5,252 bases of DNA from a bacterium (GTDB lineage Bacteria; Elusimicrobiota; Elusimicrobia; Elusimicrobiales; UBA9959): contig JAJZVJ010000213.1 in NCBI GenBank assembly GCA_021845705.1, positions 1 to 5,252 of the forward strand, written 5' to 3'. Every line of letters starts with the position of its first letter. The first letter of the stretch is position 1. Position numbers and translations under genes: made by a program. The notes under the pieces are model-generated. The model did no database searches, had not been told where the DNA came from, and saw nothing but the letters and a program-made list of their open reading frames with translations. Positions 4,566 to 5,252 of the stretch are shown here, piece after piece.

Positions 4566-5252
4566 AAAATACCATAGCACTGCTCTTGACCGCGCTGCTG
4601 TACGGCGTCCCGGCCCGCGCCGCCGGGCTTGATATTACCCGCAGCGTCGACCTGGCCCTTAAGAACAATCTTTACGTAAAACTTGCCGCGGCTTCCGGGG
4701 AGGCACAGAGAGCGGCGGCCCTTACCGCCGCCGCGAGCCTCCTGCCGCAGGTCGAATTCTCCCTGTCGCAGGAGCGGACTTTCAGCGAGAACCTTACGGC
4801 GCTGGGCTTCGGCGCCGCGCCCGGCGGAGGGGCGTACCTGATAGGGCCCTTCAATACTTTTGACGCGCGCCTGCGCCTGGTGGCGGAAGTCCTCGACCTG
4901 TCCTCCCGCAGCATGGCCCGCTCTAAAAAAGAGGACGAGAGGATCTCCTCCCTGCGCCTGGAACTGGTAAAAGAGCAGGTAAGCGCCGCCGCCGCCCTCG
5001 CCTATCTCGACGTTCTTCGTAGTTCCGCGGCGGTGAATTCCGCCTTCTCCGGGCGCGAGCTGGCCTCCAGCCTCAGGGCCCTGGCGGAGAACAGGCATGC
5101 GGCCGGCACGGCCACAGGCCTGGACGTGGCTCGGGCCAGGACCCTGGAGGCGGAAGAGAGCCTGCGGGTCATCAGGGCCGGCACCTCGCTGCAGGAGGCG
5201 CGGCTGAGGCTCAAGCACCTGCTCGGCCTGCCGCTGGGGCAGGGTCTAGAAT
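4562..5252 (+). CDS. TolC-like outer-membrane efflux protein, 3' end beyond window
   Basis: This reading frame is open to the window end, giving the first 230 residues of a protein normally about 420-480 long. It belongs to the outer membrane efflux protein family, which forms trimeric channels that connect inner-membrane pumps to the outside. Residues 1-20 are a signal peptide ending ARA, followed by the typical SVDLALKNNL (28-37). The middle contains long amphipathic, Ala/Leu/Arg/Glu-rich helices (about 36-65 and 115-165), a probable beta segment near 85-110, and the characteristic AGTATGLDVARAR (181-193) and LKHLLGLPLG (217-226). The ATG overlaps the marR stop (ATGA) and has AGGA at 4554-4557, indicating translational coupling. 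Membrane-fusion (HlyD/EmrA) and pump (EmrB or RND) genes would be expected next, as in other marR-led efflux operons. Confidence 0.9.
   Translation, partial: MKNTIALLLTALLYGVPARAAGLDITRSVDLALKNNLYVKLAAASGEAQRAAALTAAASLLPQVEFSLSQERTFSENLTALGFGAAPGGGAYLIGPFNTFDARLRLVAEVLDLSSRSMARSKKEDERISSLRLELVKEQVSAAAALAYLDVLRSSAAVNSAFSGRELASSLRALAENRHAAGTATGLDVARARTLEAEESLRVIRAGTSLQEARLRLKHLLGLPLGQGLE

Noticed and set aside
4220..5218. Minus-strand open frame of 332 codons across marR and the TolC-like gene
   Set aside because: It is antisense to two clear family members and its translation resembles no family; it is explained by high GC and few stop codons.

Overview
The window is a GC-rich stretch from a diderm (Gram-negative type) bacterium. 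That reading rests on a TolC-type outer-membrane efflux protein, a secreted M15/YcbK-type peptidoglycan hydrolase, ordinary sigma-70 style promoters and one classic intrinsic terminator. The phylum cannot be fixed from the sequence. The NikR sequence and its GTGTTAC-type operator look more like versions I associate with deltaproteobacteria and other deep-branching diderms than with enterobacteria. All supported genes lie on the + strand; the long minus-strand reading frames are shadows of them.

Left part (1-1345): about 175 bases of non-coding DNA hold a direct and inverted repeat cluster and then a compact promoter/operator. These lead into nikR (nickel-responsive ribbon-helix-helix repressor), followed 68 bases later by a six-helix nickel/cobalt-type permease with a histidine-rich loop. 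A perfect 8-bp inverted repeat lies over the nikR -10 box, ribosome binding site and first base of the start codon. A second, weaker series of the same half-site lies between nikR and the permease gene. Together they suggest a self-regulated nickel-homeostasis unit in which both genes are under NikR control.

Middle part (1346-3990): a secreted M15/YcbK (MepK-like) peptidase with an unusual, strongly basic C-terminal tail is probably transcribed from its own extended -10 promoter a few bases before its start codon. After a GC-rich spacer with two stem-loops comes a 511-residue class III PLP aminotransferase of unknown substrate. It has an N-terminal extension, departures from the usual cofactor-site motif, and a short Lys/Arg-rich tail. 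A strong bidirectional intrinsic terminator closes this unit.

Right part (3998-5252): a perfect consensus sigma-70 promoter (TTGACA, 17 bp, TATAAT), embedded in a 35-bp dyad, drives a MarR-family regulator. The regulator overlaps by 4 bases a TolC-like outer-membrane efflux gene that runs off the window. This is the usual start of a MarR-controlled multidrug efflux operon; inner-membrane and periplasmic partners would be expected downstream.

No mobile element, CRISPR array, tRNA or rRNA was recognised. The points most worth a second look are the nickel regulatory architecture, the dyad over the marR promoter, the polybasic tails on two adjacent unrelated proteins, and the very short leaders without a clear Shine-Dalgarno at two genes.
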